A stretch of 64,000 bases of DNA from Sphingobacterium faecale (GTDB taxonomy: Bacteria > Bacteroidota > Bacteroidia > Sphingobacteriales > Sphingobacteriaceae), in NCBI RefSeq assembly GCF_016746095.1, contig NZ_JAERTY010000005.1:310001-374000 (forward strand), written 5' to 3'. The position numbers and the translations under genes are program-made. Positions within the stretch are counted from its first letter, which is position 1. Each line of letters opens with the position of its first letter. Of the stretch, positions 36,789-46,655 are shown piece by piece. The notes under the pieces are model-generated. The model saw nothing but the letters and a program-made list of their open reading frames with translations. It was not told the DNA's origin and ran no database searches.

Positions 36789-36858
36789 ATATCTTTATAT
36801 TTTAGTTAAAGTCAAAATTACAAGGGGTCGTGACAAGGGTGTGTCAGTAGTAGAAAAA

Positions 36859-37740
36859 TTAAAACCTGAAGCCTAATACCCAATAGTTTTCAAAAAACCA
36901 GATGATCTGTGAAGCTTTATCAAGATCGTTCCTGCCTGTTGTTCTAATCTTACTCAAGTCAGTAAACCCCGTTTTAAAACTCCCCTGAAGATACATCCAC
37001 TTTAGAAAATGGTATTGTACGCCTGCTTTAGCAGCAAATCCATATCCCGCTACATTCCAATAGTGATTCTCTCCCAGTCCAAACAAACGAACGTCCGACC
37101 GTGGTACTAAGAGACCTCCTTCCAAGCCAACTTCGGTATTTACAGATTGCTTCCGGGACTCCGATACCCAAATATCATCATATCGCTCTACTCCTACCGC
37201 TGCAAAGTTATACCCATCGGTATGTTCAAAATACAAGTCCCCCTCATTCAGTGTCAGGTACTCTCCATCATTAGCATCACCGAAAATACCAGAAGGAACC
37301 CCAGGTTCAGAAACTATTTTATCAGCATGCCCTACGAATCTGACTGTTTGCGGTATATCGACAACATATTTCATGTGATCCCAGCCTAGAGAGATACTAT
37401 AATTGTCTTTAATAAAATAACCAAAATGAAAATTAAATTGTGGAATCGTTATTCTCCCTGGGTCTATATATGTCCATCCAAACTTTGTGGGTCTATCCGA
37501 AGCTTTAACATTTTTTAGGGTGAAGTCATAGCCTGGCCCCTGAAATCGGATATCACTTTTTGCATAACTAGAAAAATTATATCCCCAGTGGCCAAAAAAC
37601 CTACCTTTATTACTTTTTAATCTATTGTACTTTGGGTTAAATATACTTTTTGCTACACCTGCTCCAGTTGCTTCTTGAGCTATAGTGGGCATGCTCATAG
37701 CCATTGCTCCCAAAAGGAGCATCGATATTTGTTTAAACAT
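36859..37740 (-). CDS. Predicted outer-membrane beta-barrel protein, unknown function
   Basis: The ATG at 37740 gives 293 residues and a normal signal peptide (MFKQISMLLLGAMAMSMP, cleaved after IAQ); the longer frame adds ten unneeded residues. The mature protein alternates hydrophobic and polar residues and ends in WVLGFRF, a typical barrel insertion signal. It contains repeated aromatic strands such as YSISLGWDHMKYVV and FLKWMYLQGSFKTGF. I do not recognise a specific family. It lies downstream of the aconitase gene in the same direction with 62 bases between. Confidence 0.75.
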   Translation of the reverse strand: MFKQISMLLLGAMAMSMPTIAQEATGAGVAKSIFNPKYNRLKSNKGRFFGHWGYNFSSYAKSDIRFQGPGYDFTLKNVKASDRPTKFGWTYIDPGRITIPQFNFHFGYFIKDNYSISLGWDHMKYVVDIPQTVRFVGHADKIVSEPGVPSGIFGDANDGEYLTLNEGDLYFEHTDGYNFAAVGVERYDDIWVSESRKQSVNTEVGLEGGLLVPRSDVRLFGLGENHYWNVAGYGFAAKAGVQYHFLKWMYLQGSFKTGFTDLSKIRTTGRNDLDKASQIIWFFENYWVLGFRF

Positions 37741-37757
37741 TACTATTAGAAAAGAGA

Positions 37758-37780
37758 ATCCCGACAACATTTATCGGGAT
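37758..37780 (-). terminator. Weak hairpin after the aconitase gene
   Basis: A 7-bp stem (ATCCCGA and TCGGGAT) with a nine-base loop lies 23 bases past the aconitase stop on the minus strand, followed by CTCTTTTCT. It may end or attenuate transcription ahead of the barrel gene. Confidence 0.5.
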
Positions 37781-37802
37781 CCCATATTATTGTTAATAAA
37801 AA

Positions 37803-40070
37803 TTATTTTGCTTGATTGGCACGGATGATATTCAGAGCTCCCCCTGCTTTAAACCACTCAATCTGCTGTGCATTATAGGTATGATTTACGGAAATGCGGT
37901 CCTCGGAACCATCTACGTGATGTAACACCAGTGTTAACGGTTTGTTTGGCTCAAACTCTGTCAGTCCTAAGATATCGATAGTATCATTTTCCTTTATCTT
38001 GTCGTAATCCTCCTTATCTGCAAAGGTAAGTCCCAACATACCTTGCTTCTTAAGATTAGTTTCGTGAATACGTGCAAATGATTTCACTAATACCGCGCGA
38101 ACACCCAAATGGCGAGGTTCCATGGCAGCGTGCTCACGAGAAGAGCCTTCGCCATAATTTTCATCTCCGACCACAATAGAACCTATTCCGGCTGCTTTGT
38201 AGGAACGTTGAGTTGCTGGCACAGCACCATATTCACCCGTTAGTTGATTCTGTACATTATCTGTCTTATCGTTAAAATAGTTTACTGCCCCAATTAAAAG
38301 ATTATTAGAAATATTATCCAGGTGGCCACGGTATTTCAACCATGGGCCTGCCATCGAGATGTGATCCGTTGTACACTTACCTTTGGCTTTAATCAACAAT
38401 TTCAATCCTTTCAGATCGGTACCTTCCCAAGGAGCAAATGGTTCCAGTAATTGAAGCCGGTCTGAAGTAGGTGATACTTCAACTACTACTGAAGAACCGT
38501 CTGCAGCAGGTGCTTGATAACCTGGATCTTCCACGTCAAACCCTTTAGACGGCAATTCATCGCCACTAGGTGGGTCTAATTTTACTTGTTCTCCATTCTT
38601 ATTAGTCAATGTATCCGTAACCGGATTGAACCCCAAATCACCTGATATAGCAATAGCGGCTACCATTTCTGGAGAGGTTACAAATGCATAGGTATTGGGA
38701 TTACCGTCGGCGCGCTTCGCGAAGTTACGATTGAAGGAATGCACGATAGTATTCTTTTCTTGCTTATCCGCACCTGCGCGATCCCACATTCCGATACATG
38801 GCCCACAGGCATTGGTAAATATCGTAGCGTTCAAATCTTCAAATGTCTTTAACAAACCATCTCTGTCCGCTGTATAGCGTACCTGCTCTGACCCAGGATT
38901 GATACCAAATTCGGCTTTCGTTACTAATCCCTTCTCCACCGCTTGACGTGCAATAGAAGCAGCACGTGCTAAATCCTCGTACGATGAGTTAGTACACGAA
39001 CCTATCAATCCCCATTCTACCTGTGTAGGCCATCCATTTTTTTGGGCTTCTTCACGCATGCGTGAAGCCGGTGTGTATAAGTCAGGCGTGAAAGGACCAT
39101 TTAATGAAGGCTCTAATTCCGAAAGATTGATTTCAATCAATTGATCAAAATACGTTTCCGGATCCGCATATACTTCTGGATCAGCTGTCAAATGTCCTTT
39201 TATAGCGTTAGCCGCATCAGCTACATCCGCTCGTCCAGTTGCTCTCAGGTAGCGTTCCATTGACGCATCATAACCAAAGGTAGAAGTTGTAGCTCCGATC
39301 TCCGCTCCCATATTACAGATGGTACCTTTACCGGTGCAGGATAACGACTCTGCTCCCTCACCAAAATACTCTACAATTGCACCAGTGCCGCCTTTCACAG
39401 TTAAAATACCAGCGACTTTAAGAATCACGTCTTTGGGTGCTGCCCATCCAGAAAGCTTACCTGTCAACTTAACACCGATCAACTTAGGAAACTTCAGTTC
39501 CCATGGCAAACCTGCCATCACATCACAGGCATCAGCGCCACCTACACCTATCGCTACCATACCTAGACCGCCAGCATTAACCGTATGCGAGTCCGTACCG
39601 ATCATCAATCCACCTGGGAACGCGTAGTTTTCTAAAACAACTTGATGGATAATACCAGCTCCAGGTTTCCAGAATCCTATACCGTACTTATTAGAAACCG
39701 AACTTAAGAAATTGAACACTTCAGAACTTTCACTTTTAGCACGAGCCAAATCTTTATCTGCACCTTCCTTAGCTTGGATCAAGTGATCACAGTGTACCGT
39801 TGAGGGCACTGCCGCTTTGGCACGACCAGCTTGCATAAACTGCAAAAGAGCCATTTGAGCTGTAGCGTCCTGCATCGCTACGCGATCCGGTGCAAAATCC
39901 ACATACGATCTACCTCGCTCATAAGCCTCTGTGGCATTTCCGCTCCAAAGGTGCGTGTATAAAATTTTTTCAGAAAGTGTCAATGGTTTATTAACAATCT
40001 GACGAGCTGCTTTAATACGCTCATCATACTGCGAATAAACTTTCTTAATCATTTCAATATCAAAAGCCAT
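37803..40070 (-). CDS. acnA: Aconitate hydratase (AcnA/mitochondrial type)
   Basis: The 755-residue protein carries the iron-sulphur cysteines in [17 protein letters not shown] and [15 protein letters not shown] and the substrate region [19 protein letters not shown] in the swivel domain. It isomerises citrate to isocitrate in the citric acid cycle. The length matches mitochondrial-type aconitases rather than the longer IRP-like AcnA, so the gene symbol follows common bacterial usage. A second, unrelated aconitase (AcnB) is encoded directly upstream on the same strand, separated by a terminator. Confidence 0.93.
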   Translation of the reverse strand: MAFDIEMIKKVYSQYDERIKAARQIVNKPLTLSEKILYTHLWSGNATEAYERGRSYVDFAPDRVAMQDATAQMALLQFMQAGRAKAAVPSTVHCDHLIQAKEGADKDLARAKSESSEVFNFLSSVSNKYGIGFWKPGAGIIHQVVLENYAFPGGLMIGTDSHTVNAGGLGMVAIGVGGADACDVMAGLPWELKFPKLIGVKLTGKLSGWAAPKDVILKVAGILTVKGGTGAIVEYFGEGAESLSCTGKGTICNMGAEIGATTSTFGYDASMERYLRATGRADVADAANAIKGHLTADPEVYADPETYFDQLIEINLSELEPSLNGPFTPDLYTPASRMREEAQKNGWPTQVEWGLIGSCTNSSYEDLARAASIARQAVEKGLVTKAEFGINPGSEQVRYTADRDGLLKTFEDLNATIFTNACGPCIGMWDRAGADKQEKNTIVHSFNRNFAKRADGNPNTYAFVTSPEMVAAIAISGDLGFNPVTDTLTNKNGEQVKLDPPSGDELPSKGFDVEDPGYQAPAADGSSVVVEVSPTSDRLQLLEPFAPWEGTDLKGLKLLIKAKGKCTTDHISMAGPWLKYRGHLDNISNNLLIGAVNYFNDKTDNVQNQLTGEYGAVPATQRSYKAAGIGSIVVGDENYGEGSSREHAAMEPRHLGVRAVLVKSFARIHETNLKKQGMLGLTFADKEDYDKIKENDTIDILGLTEFEPNKPLTLVLHHVDGSEDRISVNHTYNAQQIEWFKAGGALNIIRANQAK

Positions 40071-40199
40071 AATATATTATTTCGTTCTTACTTAAATCAA
40101 TTTTATACAATTTACTAATTATTTTTAGAATTGATTTTCAAAATATTGTCAACTAATCTATTTAAAATCATTCTAACTAAATCTATATACCTTTTGCCT

Positions 40200-40237
40200 A
40201 ACCAAAAGAGACCACTTTTAGGTGGTCTCTTTTGGTT
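40200..40237. terminator. Terminator between acnB and acnA
   Basis: A 16-bp perfect stem (AACCAAAAGAGACCAC with GTGGTCTCTTTTGGTT) and a six-base loop lie 45 bases past the acnB stop and 130 bases before the acnA start. The T run is better on the plus strand, but the stem is strong enough to separate the two aconitase transcripts. Confidence 0.8.
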
Positions 40238-40282
40238 TTTATCAGTAATTTGGAATATCCAAATCACATATATAGGGGTTGA

Positions 40283-43045
40283 TTACTTCACCGACATTGG
40301 CGTAAACTTGGTCAAATTAATTCCCTCTACTGCAGCTTTGTACTCTTCTATGTTCGGGATACGTCCCAAAATAGCAGACAATACAACTACAGGCGTAGAT
40401 GCCAATAAAGACTCCCCTTTTTTACCGTCCCTATCTTCTACCACACGACCTTGGAACAATCGCGTTGACGTAGCCATTACCGTATCGCCCTTGGCAGCCT
40501 TCTCCTGGTTACCCATGCATAGGTTGCAACCTGGGCGTTCTAAATACATAATATTCTCATATTCTGTACGTGCAGTAGATTTTGGTAGCGCATCGCTAAA
40601 TTCAAAACCCGAATATTTTTGCAAGTACTCCCAATCGCCCTCTTCTTTCAGCTCATCAATGATATTATAGGTAGGTGCTGCAACAACCAATGGAGCATTG
40701 AATTGCACTAACCCTTTTTGCTTCTCTACATTACGCAACATTTGAGAAACAATCTTTAAATCGTCCTTATGAACCATGCACGACCCTACGAAACCTAGAT
40801 CGACTTTCTTTTCGCCACCATAGAATGTTAAATCGCGGATAGTATCGTGCGTATAACGCTTAGAAACATCCGCATTATTTACATCTGGGTCTGCAATCAT
40901 CGGCTCTTCAATAATATCTAAGTCGATTACAACCTCTGCATAGTATTTTGCATTGTCATCAGGCTGCAAAGCTGGCTTAACGCCGGACTTAATCTCTCCG
41001 ATACGCTTATTAGCTTTGTCAATCAAACCTTGTAATACCTGATTTTTATTGTCCATACCCTTGTCAATCATGATCTGGATACGAGACTTCGCAATTTCTA
41101 AAGATTGAATCAAGGTATCATCCTGAGAAATACAAATAGATGCTTTGGCTTTCATTTCTGCCGTCCAATCCGTAAATGTAAAGGCTTGATCCGCTAACAA
41201 CGTACCGATATGAACTTCAATAATACGACCTTGGAATACGTTTTCACCGTCAAATTGCTTCAACATCTGGGATTGCGTAGCATGAACTACATCACGGAAA
41301 TCCATGTGCTCTTTCATCGTACCCTTGAAGGTTACTTTCACAGATTCCGGAATCGGCATAGATGCTTCACCTGTCGCCAAAGCTAAAGCGACCGTACCTG
41401 AATCGGCACCGAAAGCTACACCTTTAGACATACGTGTGTGCGAATCACCTCCGATAATAATAGCCCATTCATCAACAGTAATATCATTTAATACCTTATG
41501 GATAACATCCGTCATCGAATGATAAGATCCTTTAGGGTCACGCGCCGTAATTACCCCAAAATCGTTCATAAATTTCATCAGCTTAGGAATGTTAGCCTGT
41601 GCTTTCTTGTCCCAAACTGATGCTGTGTGACACCCAGATTGGTATGCTCCATCTACGGTAGGCGCAATAACTGTAGCAGCCATCGCTTCCAACTCCTGAG
41701 AAGTCATTAATCCTGTTGTATCCTGAGATCCTACAATATTTACTTTGACCCGAACATCAGATCCTGCGTGTAATATCTTCCCCGGAGTAGAACCAACAGC
41801 ATTATTATTAAAAATTTTCTCAACTGCTGTCAATCCGTAACCATCATTCGAAATTTCCTTTGAAGGTGCAAAAACCACAGGAGCTGTAATACCTAGTGTC
41901 CGTGCAGCAAATGTTTGGATTTTTTTACCAAAAACGATCGCATAAGAACCTCCTGCTTTGATAAACTCCATTTTTTGAGGAGTTAAAGATCTAGAGATAT
42001 CAATTAATTCTTGTTCGCCGTTGTAGAGTTTCTGAGTCTTGGTATTTATGGTGAGCACCGTGCCTGTCGCTACTGAATAAACTTCTTCCAAAACAGGATC
42101 TCCATTTTCGTTACGTACGATATCACCATTGGTATCAACTTGCTTTTTCCAGTTTTTTAAGTCAATCCCGATACCGCCAGTTACATCAACAGTAGTCAAG
42201 AATATAGGAGAGATACCATTTGTTCCACCCACGATCGGAGCAATATTTACAAATGGAATATAAGGTGACGCCTGTCTACCTGTCCATAAAGCCACGTTAT
42301 TGACACCTGACATACGCGAAGACCCAACCCCCATCGTGCCTTTTTCAGCAATCAACATCACGCTGGCATCCGGGTATTGAGCTTGCAAAGTACGAATCTC
42401 TTGTTGAGCCTCAGGCGTAATCATACATTTACCGTGCAATTCACGATCCGAACGCGAGTGTGCCTGATTACCTGGAGATAATAGGTCCGTAGAGATATCC
42501 CCTTCAGCAGCGATATAGGTTACTACCTTTATTTCTTCTGCAACAGCAGGCAGTTCCGTAAAGAATTCCGCTTTTGCATAGCTTTCTAAAATATCTTTCG
42601 CAGTAGCATTGCCATTGTCATAAGCTTCTTTTAAACGAGCTGTATCGGCATCGTATAAAAACACTTGTGTTTTAAGAACGGTAGCAGCTTGCTTCGCTAT
42701 AATTTCTTCATTCCCTAGAGCTAAATCCAAGAGAACTTCAATAGAAGGTCCCCCTTTCATATGAGACAACAGTTCAAAAGCATATGTTGTCGTAATCTCA
42801 GGAACTGTGGCTTCTCCTAAAATAATCTGTTTTAAAAACTTTGCCTTTACACCCGCCGCAGGAGTTGTGCCTGGCAGTGTATTATAGATAAATAATCTTA
42901 ACGATTCAGCTCTATCTGTATGGTTAGGATCTTTGATCTGTGCAATAACCTCACCTGTCAACTCTGCACTGTCAATTGGTTTTGGATGTAATCCTATATT
43001 TTTTCTTTCTTCAGTTTCTGATATGTAATCGTTGTAAATACTCAT
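40283..43045 (-). CDS. acnB: Bifunctional aconitate hydratase 2 / 2-methylisocitrate dehydratase
   Basis: The 920-residue protein has the AcnB order with an N-terminal HEAT-like domain (about 1-160), the swivel domain, and the iron-sulphur domain with LGFVGSCMVHKDDLK and the CxxC motif PGCNLCMGNQEKAAKGD near the C-terminus. AcnB acts as the main citric-cycle aconitase in many bacteria, can process 2-methylcitrate-pathway intermediates and loses its cluster under iron or oxidative stress. A consensus -7 element at 43141-43148 gives it a leader of roughly 90 bases. Confidence 0.95.
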   Translation of the reverse strand: MSIYNDYISETEERKNIGLHPKPIDSAELTGEVIAQIKDPNHTDRAESLRLFIYNTLPGTTPAAGVKAKFLKQIILGEATVPEITTTYAFELLSHMKGGPSIEVLLDLALGNEEIIAKQAATVLKTQVFLYDADTARLKEAYDNGNATAKDILESYAKAEFFTELPAVAEEIKVVTYIAAEGDISTDLLSPGNQAHSRSDRELHGKCMITPEAQQEIRTLQAQYPDASVMLIAEKGTMGVGSSRMSGVNNVALWTGRQASPYIPFVNIAPIVGGTNGISPIFLTTVDVTGGIGIDLKNWKKQVDTNGDIVRNENGDPVLEEVYSVATGTVLTINTKTQKLYNGEQELIDISRSLTPQKMEFIKAGGSYAIVFGKKIQTFAARTLGITAPVVFAPSKEISNDGYGLTAVEKIFNNNAVGSTPGKILHAGSDVRVKVNIVGSQDTTGLMTSQELEAMAATVIAPTVDGAYQSGCHTASVWDKKAQANIPKLMKFMNDFGVITARDPKGSYHSMTDVIHKVLNDITVDEWAIIIGGDSHTRMSKGVAFGADSGTVALALATGEASMPIPESVKVTFKGTMKEHMDFRDVVHATQSQMLKQFDGENVFQGRIIEVHIGTLLADQAFTFTDWTAEMKAKASICISQDDTLIQSLEIAKSRIQIMIDKGMDNKNQVLQGLIDKANKRIGEIKSGVKPALQPDDNAKYYAEVVIDLDIIEEPMIADPDVNNADVSKRYTHDTIRDLTFYGGEKKVDLGFVGSCMVHKDDLKIVSQMLRNVEKQKGLVQFNAPLVVAAPTYNIIDELKEEGDWEYLQKYSGFEFSDALPKSTARTEYENIMYLERPGCNLCMGNQEKAAKGDTVMATSTRLFQGRVVEDRDGKKGESLLASTPVVVLSAILGRIPNIEEYKAAVEGINLTKFTPMSVK

Positions 43046-43140
43046 TTTTAGTTTTCTATGTTTTGAGGCTATTTAGATACAATTTTAAATCCTACTGCCT
43101 TTCATTAACTATTTAGCAATAATTTTTATTTTTTTCGAGG

Positions 43141-43148
43141 CAAAAGTA
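43141..43148 (-). promoter_or_regulatory. Promoter -7 element of acnB
   Basis: The minus strand reads TACTTTTG, exact consensus, 96 bases upstream of the acnB ATG at 43045. Confidence 0.5.
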
Positions 43149-43269
43149 ACAAAAATCAGCCTTTAAATATAATTTAGGCAATTGATTAAGTAATTTGGAA
43201 CAATTCTAAACACGCAACCCGGTTTAGTATAAAATATGGCCAAATAGAATAAATTTATCCGCTACAAAA

Positions 43270-43296
43270 AAAGCAATCCTGTAACAGAATTGCTTT
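43270..43296 (-). terminator. Terminator of rpe
   Basis: An 8-bp outer stem (AAAGCAAT with ATTGCTTT) and an inner CTGT/ACAG pair lie 30 bases after the rpe stop on the minus strand, followed by a T-rich stretch. Confidence 0.65.
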
Positions 43297-43325
43297 TAAC
43301 GGCCTTCCATTATTCCCAATTCCAA

Positions 43326-44006
43326 TTATACCCTTCGCAGTGTTACATCTATGTTTTTCAATCTATGGATAGCATCAATAGGGTTTTCGGCATTAAACAC
43401 AAATGATCCTGCCACCAGTACGTCTGCCCCAGCCTCTACCAACTGGACAGCATTGGTTAAACCAACCCCACCATCGACTTCAATAAGCAGGTTGTCATTA
43501 ATACCAGCAGCTATATGTCTAAGTTCTTTGATTTTCGTGTAGGTATTTGCGATAAACGTCTGTCCTCCAAATCCCGGATTGACAGACATAATACAGACCA
43601 TATCGATATCAGCAATAACCTCCTTTAAAAGTTGTACAGATGTATGCGGATTAATAGCAACACCAGCTTGACATCCGAGCTCTTTAATCGCGGACAATGT
43701 ACGGTGTAAATGTGCACACGCCTCGTAATGAACTGTAATAATAGATGCCCCACTATCTTTACAAGCTTGAAGATAACGATCGGGATCAATAATCATCAAA
43801 TGTACATCCAATGGTTTTTTCGCGTGTTTAGCAACTGCTTGCATAACAGGGAAACCGAACGAAATATTTGGAACAAACACACCATCCATAATATCAATAT
43901 GAAACCAATCAGCTTCGCTACTGTTGACCATCGAAATATCTTTTTCAAGATTACCAAAGTCTGCAGCAAGTATGGACGGAGCTATCATGTGGATATTTTT
44001 TGACAT
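43326..44006 (-). CDS. rpe: Ribulose-phosphate 3-epimerase
   Basis: ATG 44006 gives 226 residues, the normal length; the longer frame to 44036 would overlap the -7 element at 44034-44041. The TIM-barrel motifs are complete: IAPSILAADFGNLEKDI, DWFHIDIMDGVFVPNISFG, DVHLMIIDPDRY, VNPGFGGQTFI and EVDGGVGLTNA. It interconverts ribulose-5-phosphate and xylulose-5-phosphate in the pentose phosphate pathway. It is divergent from the HD phosphohydrolase gene. Confidence 0.96.
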   Translation of the reverse strand: MSKNIHMIAPSILAADFGNLEKDISMVNSSEADWFHIDIMDGVFVPNISFGFPVMQAVAKHAKKPLDVHLMIIDPDRYLQACKDSGASIITVHYEACAHLHRTLSAIKELGCQAGVAINPHTSVQLLKEVIADIDMVCIMSVNPGFGGQTFIANTYTKIKELRHIAAGINDNLLIEVDGGVGLTNAVQLVEAGADVLVAGSFVFNAENPIDAIHRLKNIDVTLRRV

Positions 44007-44033
44007 CGTATATTCTATAAGTAAATCCTTATA

Positions 44034-44041
44034 CAAACCTA
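44034..44041 (-). promoter_or_regulatory. Promoter -7 element of rpe
   Basis: The minus strand reads TAGGTTTG, exact consensus, 27 bases before the ATG at 44006, which supports the shorter start. Confidence 0.55.
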
Positions 44042-44135
44042 ACTAAAAAGCTTTGCTTTCGCCAATATAAAATCACTTGTGTATACCATAGCACAAACCA
44101 TACTTAATTCTAAAGCGAAAATGACGAATATTAGT

Positions 44136-44143
44136 TACTTTTG
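44136..44143 (+). promoter_or_regulatory. Promoter -7 element of the HD phosphohydrolase gene
   Basis: TACTTTTG matches TAnnTTTG exactly and lies inside the longest frame starting at 44079, 28 bases before the GTG at 44172. It suggests that the upstream ATG codons are not used. Confidence 0.45.
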
Positions 44144-44171
44144 TTCTAGTACTTCAACAAAACTCAAGACG

Positions 44172-46310
44172 GTGGCAAAACTCAAAATTAATTACATAAA
44201 CGCTAAGCTAAACAGTAATTCTCTCATTTTTAGGTATGGAATGGTCGTTTTTACGGTACTATTGATATGTTTTTTCTTACCCAAACAACCAAGATTTGAA
44301 TACGAGTTTCAAAAAGGGAAGCCATGGAATCACGATAATTTAGTCTCTCCCTATAATTTTGCAGTACTAAAAACCAAAGAGGAACTAGATAAGGATAGAC
44401 AACAGATACTCAAAACTGTTCAACCGATCTACAATCTCAATACCGCAATCAACAAGGAGCAGATTGATCAGTTCACAACCGATCTAGCAGAAAAATGGCA
44501 AAGCAGTCAAATGGATACTGTACCTTCCCTTAAGATAGATGACTACCGAAAAAAAGGAGTTGAATTACTAAGCACCATCTACAATCGGGGCGTACTTTCG
44601 CTAAATAACCGCTACCAGACCAAAGGGACCGAAACCGAAAAACTAAATGAAACTGACGCAAACTACAACTTTACTCTACTCAACAATAATATTGCCTCAC
44701 AGAAAAATACAGTCGACTGCTTCACGATCGAAAGTGCTTACGAATTTATTAAGTTAAACCTGAATAGAGACAAAGATATCAGCAGAAAAAAATGGTTCGT
44801 TGAAGTCCTTAAAAATTATATTACTGTAAATCTGATCTACGATGAATCCCTAACCGACAAAGTAGAACAAACAGCATTAAGCAATATCTCAAGCACGCGG
44901 GGGATGGTTCAAAAAGGAGAACTGATCGCAGAGAGGGACAAAATTGTAAATAATGACACCTACCAAAAATTAGAATCTTTACGCAAAGTATTTGAGGATG
45001 AAGCCAAGATAACGGGTAATAAAAACTATGTTGCTCTCGGCCAGTTTTTACTCGTCGGATTGGCCATGACATTACTTATGGTATTCCTGTACTATTTTAG
45101 ACGGCAGATTTATGACAACAACAGACTCTTAGTCATTATATTTATCGTCATACTCGCCATGCTCGGTGTACTTTCCTGGGCAATAAACATGCGTATATCG
45201 AGTCTTTATTTCATTCCTTATTGCGGTGTGCCGATTATTTTCAGAATCCTATTTGACACACGCGTAGCTCTTAACATACATCTGTTGATGGTCTTGATTG
45301 CAGCGCTTTTTGTCCCCAATAGCTATGATTTTGTATTTCTGCAATTCATGTCCGGTCTGGTCGCTATATATAGCATACGCACAATGGTCAAACGCGAGCA
45401 ATTTCTTATTTCAAGTCTACTGATATTGGCGACTTATATTATCGGCTACATAGGGCTCGTGTTAACACGAAATGGATCCCTCGGCAATATTTACTGGACT
45501 GATATTACACCCTTTATTGTCAGTGTAGGTCTTACACTTCTTGCCTACCCCCTGATCTATGCCTTTGAAAAATTATTTGGCATCGTATCTGATCTTACTC
45601 TCATGGAGCTAACAAACAGTAATTCAAAACTACTGAGAGAACTGTCGTTAAAAGCCCCAGGTACCTTTCAGCACTCTTTACAGGTTGCAAATCTTGCAGA
45701 AGCCGCTGTATACAAAATTGGGGGAAACCCTTTATTGATCAGAGCGGGAGCATTGTATCATGATATTGGAAAGATGATCAACCCTCTTTACTTTATCGAA
45801 AACCAAAAAAATGGAGTTAATCCACATGAAGAATTAACCTCTGAGCAAAGTGCACAGATTATCATCTCCCATGTTATCAAAGGGATAGAAATAGCCAAAC
45901 GAAATCTTTTGCCCGAGGTTATAATAGATTTTATCAAAACTCACCACGGTACCACGCGCGTAGACTATTTCTACAATGAATTTCTTCGGGACAACCCTGA
46001 CAAACTCGTAGACGAAACCATCTTCCATTACCCTGGGCCTGTTCCGTTCTCCAAAGAGACAGCCGTTCTGATGATGGCAGATTCGGTAGAAGCAGCTGCC
46101 AGAGCACTAAAAGATCCAACAAAAGACTCTATCAGCAATCTGGTCGACAAGATTATAGAGCACAAACTAATGCAAAAACAGTTCGAAAATGCAAACATAA
46201 CGATGAAGGATATTAGCGACGTCGCTCATATCTTCAAAAACATGTTGATGAGCATTTATCATGTACGTATAGACTACGATCTAAGCAAGAAAAAAGATGT
46301 TTTACAATAA
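44172..46310 (+). CDS. 7TM receptor-HD phosphohydrolase (PgpH type)
   Basis: I prefer GTG 44172 (712 residues); ATG 44121 or 44079 would give up to 743 residues but lie before or within the promoter. The layout is an N-terminal helix (about 22-40), a large extracellular 7TMR-HDED domain, seven membrane helices (about 300-490) and a cytosolic HD domain with TFQHSLQVANLAEAA, GALYHDIGKM and TEQSAQ-like SEQSAQIIISHVIKG, plus THHGTTRVDYFY. This domain degrades cyclic di-AMP in Listeria PgpH. That role is likely but untested here. Confidence 0.88.
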   Translation: MAKLKINYINAKLNSNSLIFRYGMVVFTVLLICFFLPKQPRFEYEFQKGKPWNHDNLVSPYNFAVLKTKEELDKDRQQILKTVQPIYNLNTAINKEQIDQFTTDLAEKWQSSQMDTVPSLKIDDYRKKGVELLSTIYNRGVLSLNNRYQTKGTETEKLNETDANYNFTLLNNNIASQKNTVDCFTIESAYEFIKLNLNRDKDISRKKWFVEVLKNYITVNLIYDESLTDKVEQTALSNISSTRGMVQKGELIAERDKIVNNDTYQKLESLRKVFEDEAKITGNKNYVALGQFLLVGLAMTLLMVFLYYFRRQIYDNNRLLVIIFIVILAMLGVLSWAINMRISSLYFIPYCGVPIIFRILFDTRVALNIHLLMVLIAALFVPNSYDFVFLQFMSGLVAIYSIRTMVKREQFLISSLLILATYIIGYIGLVLTRNGSLGNIYWTDITPFIVSVGLTLLAYPLIYAFEKLFGIVSDLTLMELTNSNSKLLRELSLKAPGTFQHSLQVANLAEAAVYKIGGNPLLIRAGALYHDIGKMINPLYFIENQKNGVNPHEELTSEQSAQIIISHVIKGIEIAKRNLLPEVIIDFIKTHHGTTRVDYFYNEFLRDNPDKLVDETIFHYPGPVPFSKETAVLMMADSVEAAARALKDPTKDSISNLVDKIIEHKLMQKQFENANITMKDISDVAHIFKNMLMSIYHVRIDYDLSKKKDVLQ

Positions 46311-46419
46311 ATAAATGAACCTCAATAGGTTAATATTTAAAGGCTAAAAAATATCAAAAAAACAGCATTTAAAATTTGTATAATGGTTTTTTTGCCTTAT
46401 GTTTGCAGTGTCGAAACAG

Positions 46420-46506
46420 GGAGAGATGCCTGAGTGGCCGAAAGGAACAGTTTGCTAAACTGTCGTACTGGAAACGGTACCGTGGGTTCGAATCCCACTC
46501 TCTCCG
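46420..46506 (+). tRNA. tRNA-Ser (anticodon GCT)
   Basis: The 87-base sequence folds with acceptor stem GGAGAGA/TCTCTCC, a D arm starting GCCTGAGTGGCC, anticodon stem-loop CAGTTTGCTAAACTG with anticodon GCT, a long variable arm (TACTGGAAACGGTA) as expected for serine, and T arm GTGGGTTCGAATCCCAC. The CCA end is not encoded (GCTA follows). It reads AGC and AGU codons. A terminator-like hairpin follows. Confidence 0.97.
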
Positions 46507-46514
46507 CTAAGACC

Positions 46515-46546
46515 AAAAAAGTTCAACGAAAGTTGGACTTTTTTTC
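46515..46546 (+). terminator. Terminator of tRNA-Ser
   Basis: The stem AAAAAAGTTCAAC with GTTGGACTTTTTT (one mismatch) and a GAAA loop is followed by a T run. It starts nine bases after the tRNA. Confidence 0.85.
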
Positions 46547-46655
46547 GTTTATACCACAATCCTCTAATACAGCTCTTATTATCCTTATTGCAAGAACACG
46601 GGATGAGAATCCACAGCTAATCTCCCCCTTCTACATGAAGAATTTAAAAATAATT

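Larger units (their letters stand above)
43046..43325. other. Intergenic region with acnB leader and rpe terminator
   Basis: This 280-bp stretch holds the acnB leader, the acnB -7 element and the terminator after rpe. I see no additional gene. The acnB leader of about 90 bases is long for this genome, where most leaders seen here are below 50 bases. Confidence 0.5.

Noticed and set aside
40131..40670. 179-codon plus-strand frame overlapping the acnB 3' end
   Set aside because: It is largely antisense to the well-supported acnB, begins across the terminator hairpin and shows no protein family features.
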